Of a DNA stretch of 8,138 nucleotides, positions 7,381 through 8,138 are shown in pieces. The stretch's first letter is position 1; each line of letters starts with the position of its first letter. Below the pieces are notes generated by a model that worked only from the letters and a program-made list of their open reading frames with translations, was not told where the DNA came from and did not search any database. The translations under genes and the position numbers were made by a program. Source of the DNA: an uncultured bacterium (GTDB lineage Bacteria > Planctomycetota > Phycisphaerae > Phycisphaerales > SM1A02). Location of the stretch: assembly GCA_903867275.1 (NCBI GenBank), contig CAIPQY010000156.1:1-8138 (forward strand), written 5' to 3'.

Positions 7381-8138
7381 CCCTGCACAACACCCGAACC
7401 ATGAACGACGTGCACACCCCGACATCCACGAGTCTGACCCCGAAGCCGACGAGCGGCGACGCCGCAGCGCTCGACAGCGCCGGCGTGTCCATCCATGTCA
7501 AGGCCTTCAACGCCTGGTACGGATCGTTCCAGGCCATCCACGACCTGACGCTCGACATCCCGCGGCAGCGCGTGACAGCGCTCATCGGCCCCAGCGGCTG
7601 CGGCAAGAGCACGTTCCTGCGCTGGATCAACCGCATGAACGACATGATCGCCACGGCGCGCGCGGATGGCGTGCTGACCCTGGATGGACACAACCTGCTC
7701 GATCAGGACCACGATCTGGTGGAACTGCGCCGGCGCGTGGGCATGGTCTTCCAGAAGCCCAACCCGTTCCCCAAGAGCATCTACGACAACATCGCCTTCG
7801 GCCCTCGCCTGCACCGCAACATGACGCGCAGCGAGCTGGACGACCTGGTGGAGCAGAGCCTTCGCGCGGCGGCCATCTGGGACGAGGTGAAGGACCGACT
7901 GCACGCGAGCGCGTTGGGCCTTTCCGGCGGCCAGCAGCAGCGCCTGTGCATCGCGCGCGCCATCGCCGTCGGCCCCGAAGTGCTGCTGATGGACGAACCC
8001 TGCTCGGCGCTGGATCCGCGCAGCACGGCAAGCATCGAGGCGCTGATCCGCGAACTGCGCAACCAGTTCACCATCGTGATCGTCACGCACAACATGCAGC
8101 AGGCGGCGCGCGTGAGCGACATCACCGCCTTCTTCTAC
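7377..8138 (+). CDS. pstB: Phosphate ABC transporter ATP-binding protein PstB (3' truncated by window edge)
   Basis: This is the ATPase that powers phosphate import from the cytoplasmic face of PstC/PstA; 254 codons are present with no stop before the edge, and about 20-30 C-terminal residues are missing compared with the family. All nucleotide-binding motifs are intact: aromatic residue Y50 in NAWYG, Walker A GPSGCGKST (71-79), Q-loop Q126 in the PstB-typical FQKPNPFPKSIYDN, signature LSGGQQQR (182-189), Walker B VLLMDEPCSALDP with D206/E207, and switch H238 in VTHNMQQA. The FQKPNPFP and THNMQQA segments identify PstB among ABC ATPases. The ATG at 7377 overlaps the pstA stop (ATGA) and gives an unusual Thr/Pro-rich N-terminal tail of about 40 residues before the usual start of the domain. 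A second in-frame ATG at 7401 would shorten it by eight. Neither start has a clear ribosome-binding site. Confidence 0.96.
   Translation, partial: MTLHNTRTMNDVHTPTSTSLTPKPTSGDAAALDSAGVSIHVKAFNAWYGSFQAIHDLTLDIPRQRVTALIGPSGCGKSTFLRWINRMNDMIATARADGVLTLDGHNLLDQDHDLVELRRRVGMVFQKPNPFPKSIYDNIAFGPRLHRNMTRSELDDLVEQSLRAAAIWDEVKDRLHASALGLSGGQQQRLCIARAIAVGPEVLLMDEPCSALDPRSTASIEALIRELRNQFTIVIVTHNMQQAARVSDITAFFY

Noticed and set aside
7339..7400. A separate pstB promoter or terminator between pstA and pstB
   Set aside because: The genes overlap by 4 bp and no hairpin with a T-run or paired hexamers is evident.

Overview
The window is GC-rich bacterial chromosome, roughly two thirds G+C by eye, with dense coding and little intergenic space. 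It holds a phosphate-starvation signalling and uptake cluster, next to a divergently arranged pair of carbohydrate or cell-wall genes. I infer a Gram-negative-type, peptidoglycan-bearing bacterium. The style of the PstS, PstC, AnmK and UXS proteins reminds me of Planctomycetota (Phycisphaerae-like), but that is a low-confidence impression that needs a protein or marker-gene search. Nothing points to a plasmid, phage, insertion sequence, CRISPR array or RNA gene.

Layout. (1) On the minus strand, 7-978, is a UDP-glucuronate decarboxylase (uxs). Divergent from it across 61 bp is anmK (1040-2137), an anhydro-N-acetylmuramic acid kinase of murein recycling. (2) After 69 bp comes phoB-phoR (2207-4272), a response regulator and histidine kinase joined by a 4-bp stop/start overlap. 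(3) After 131 bp, which carries the best candidate regulatory repeat, comes pstS-pstC-pstA-pstB (4404 to the window end). Every junction in this part is a 4-bp overlap. pstB runs off the right edge with about its last 20-30 residues missing; phoU would be the expected next gene but is not in view.

How the genes work together. PstS captures phosphate in the periplasm, PstC and PstA form the membrane channel, and PstB hydrolyses ATP. PhoR has almost no periplasmic domain, so it probably reads the state of the Pst transporter through its PAS region rather than binding phosphate itself, and it phosphorylates PhoB. PhoB would then activate pstS and possibly its own operon. An 11-bp-periodic repeat in front of pstS, and another in front of phoB, are candidate PhoB sites. 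The uxs and anmK genes have no evident functional link to the phosphate genes.

This is mainly a recognisable, conserved system. The points worth a second look are the candidate Pho boxes, possible leaderless starts, an unusual substrate-loop motif in AnmK, and an in-frame start codon that couples phoR to a longer pstS reading frame.
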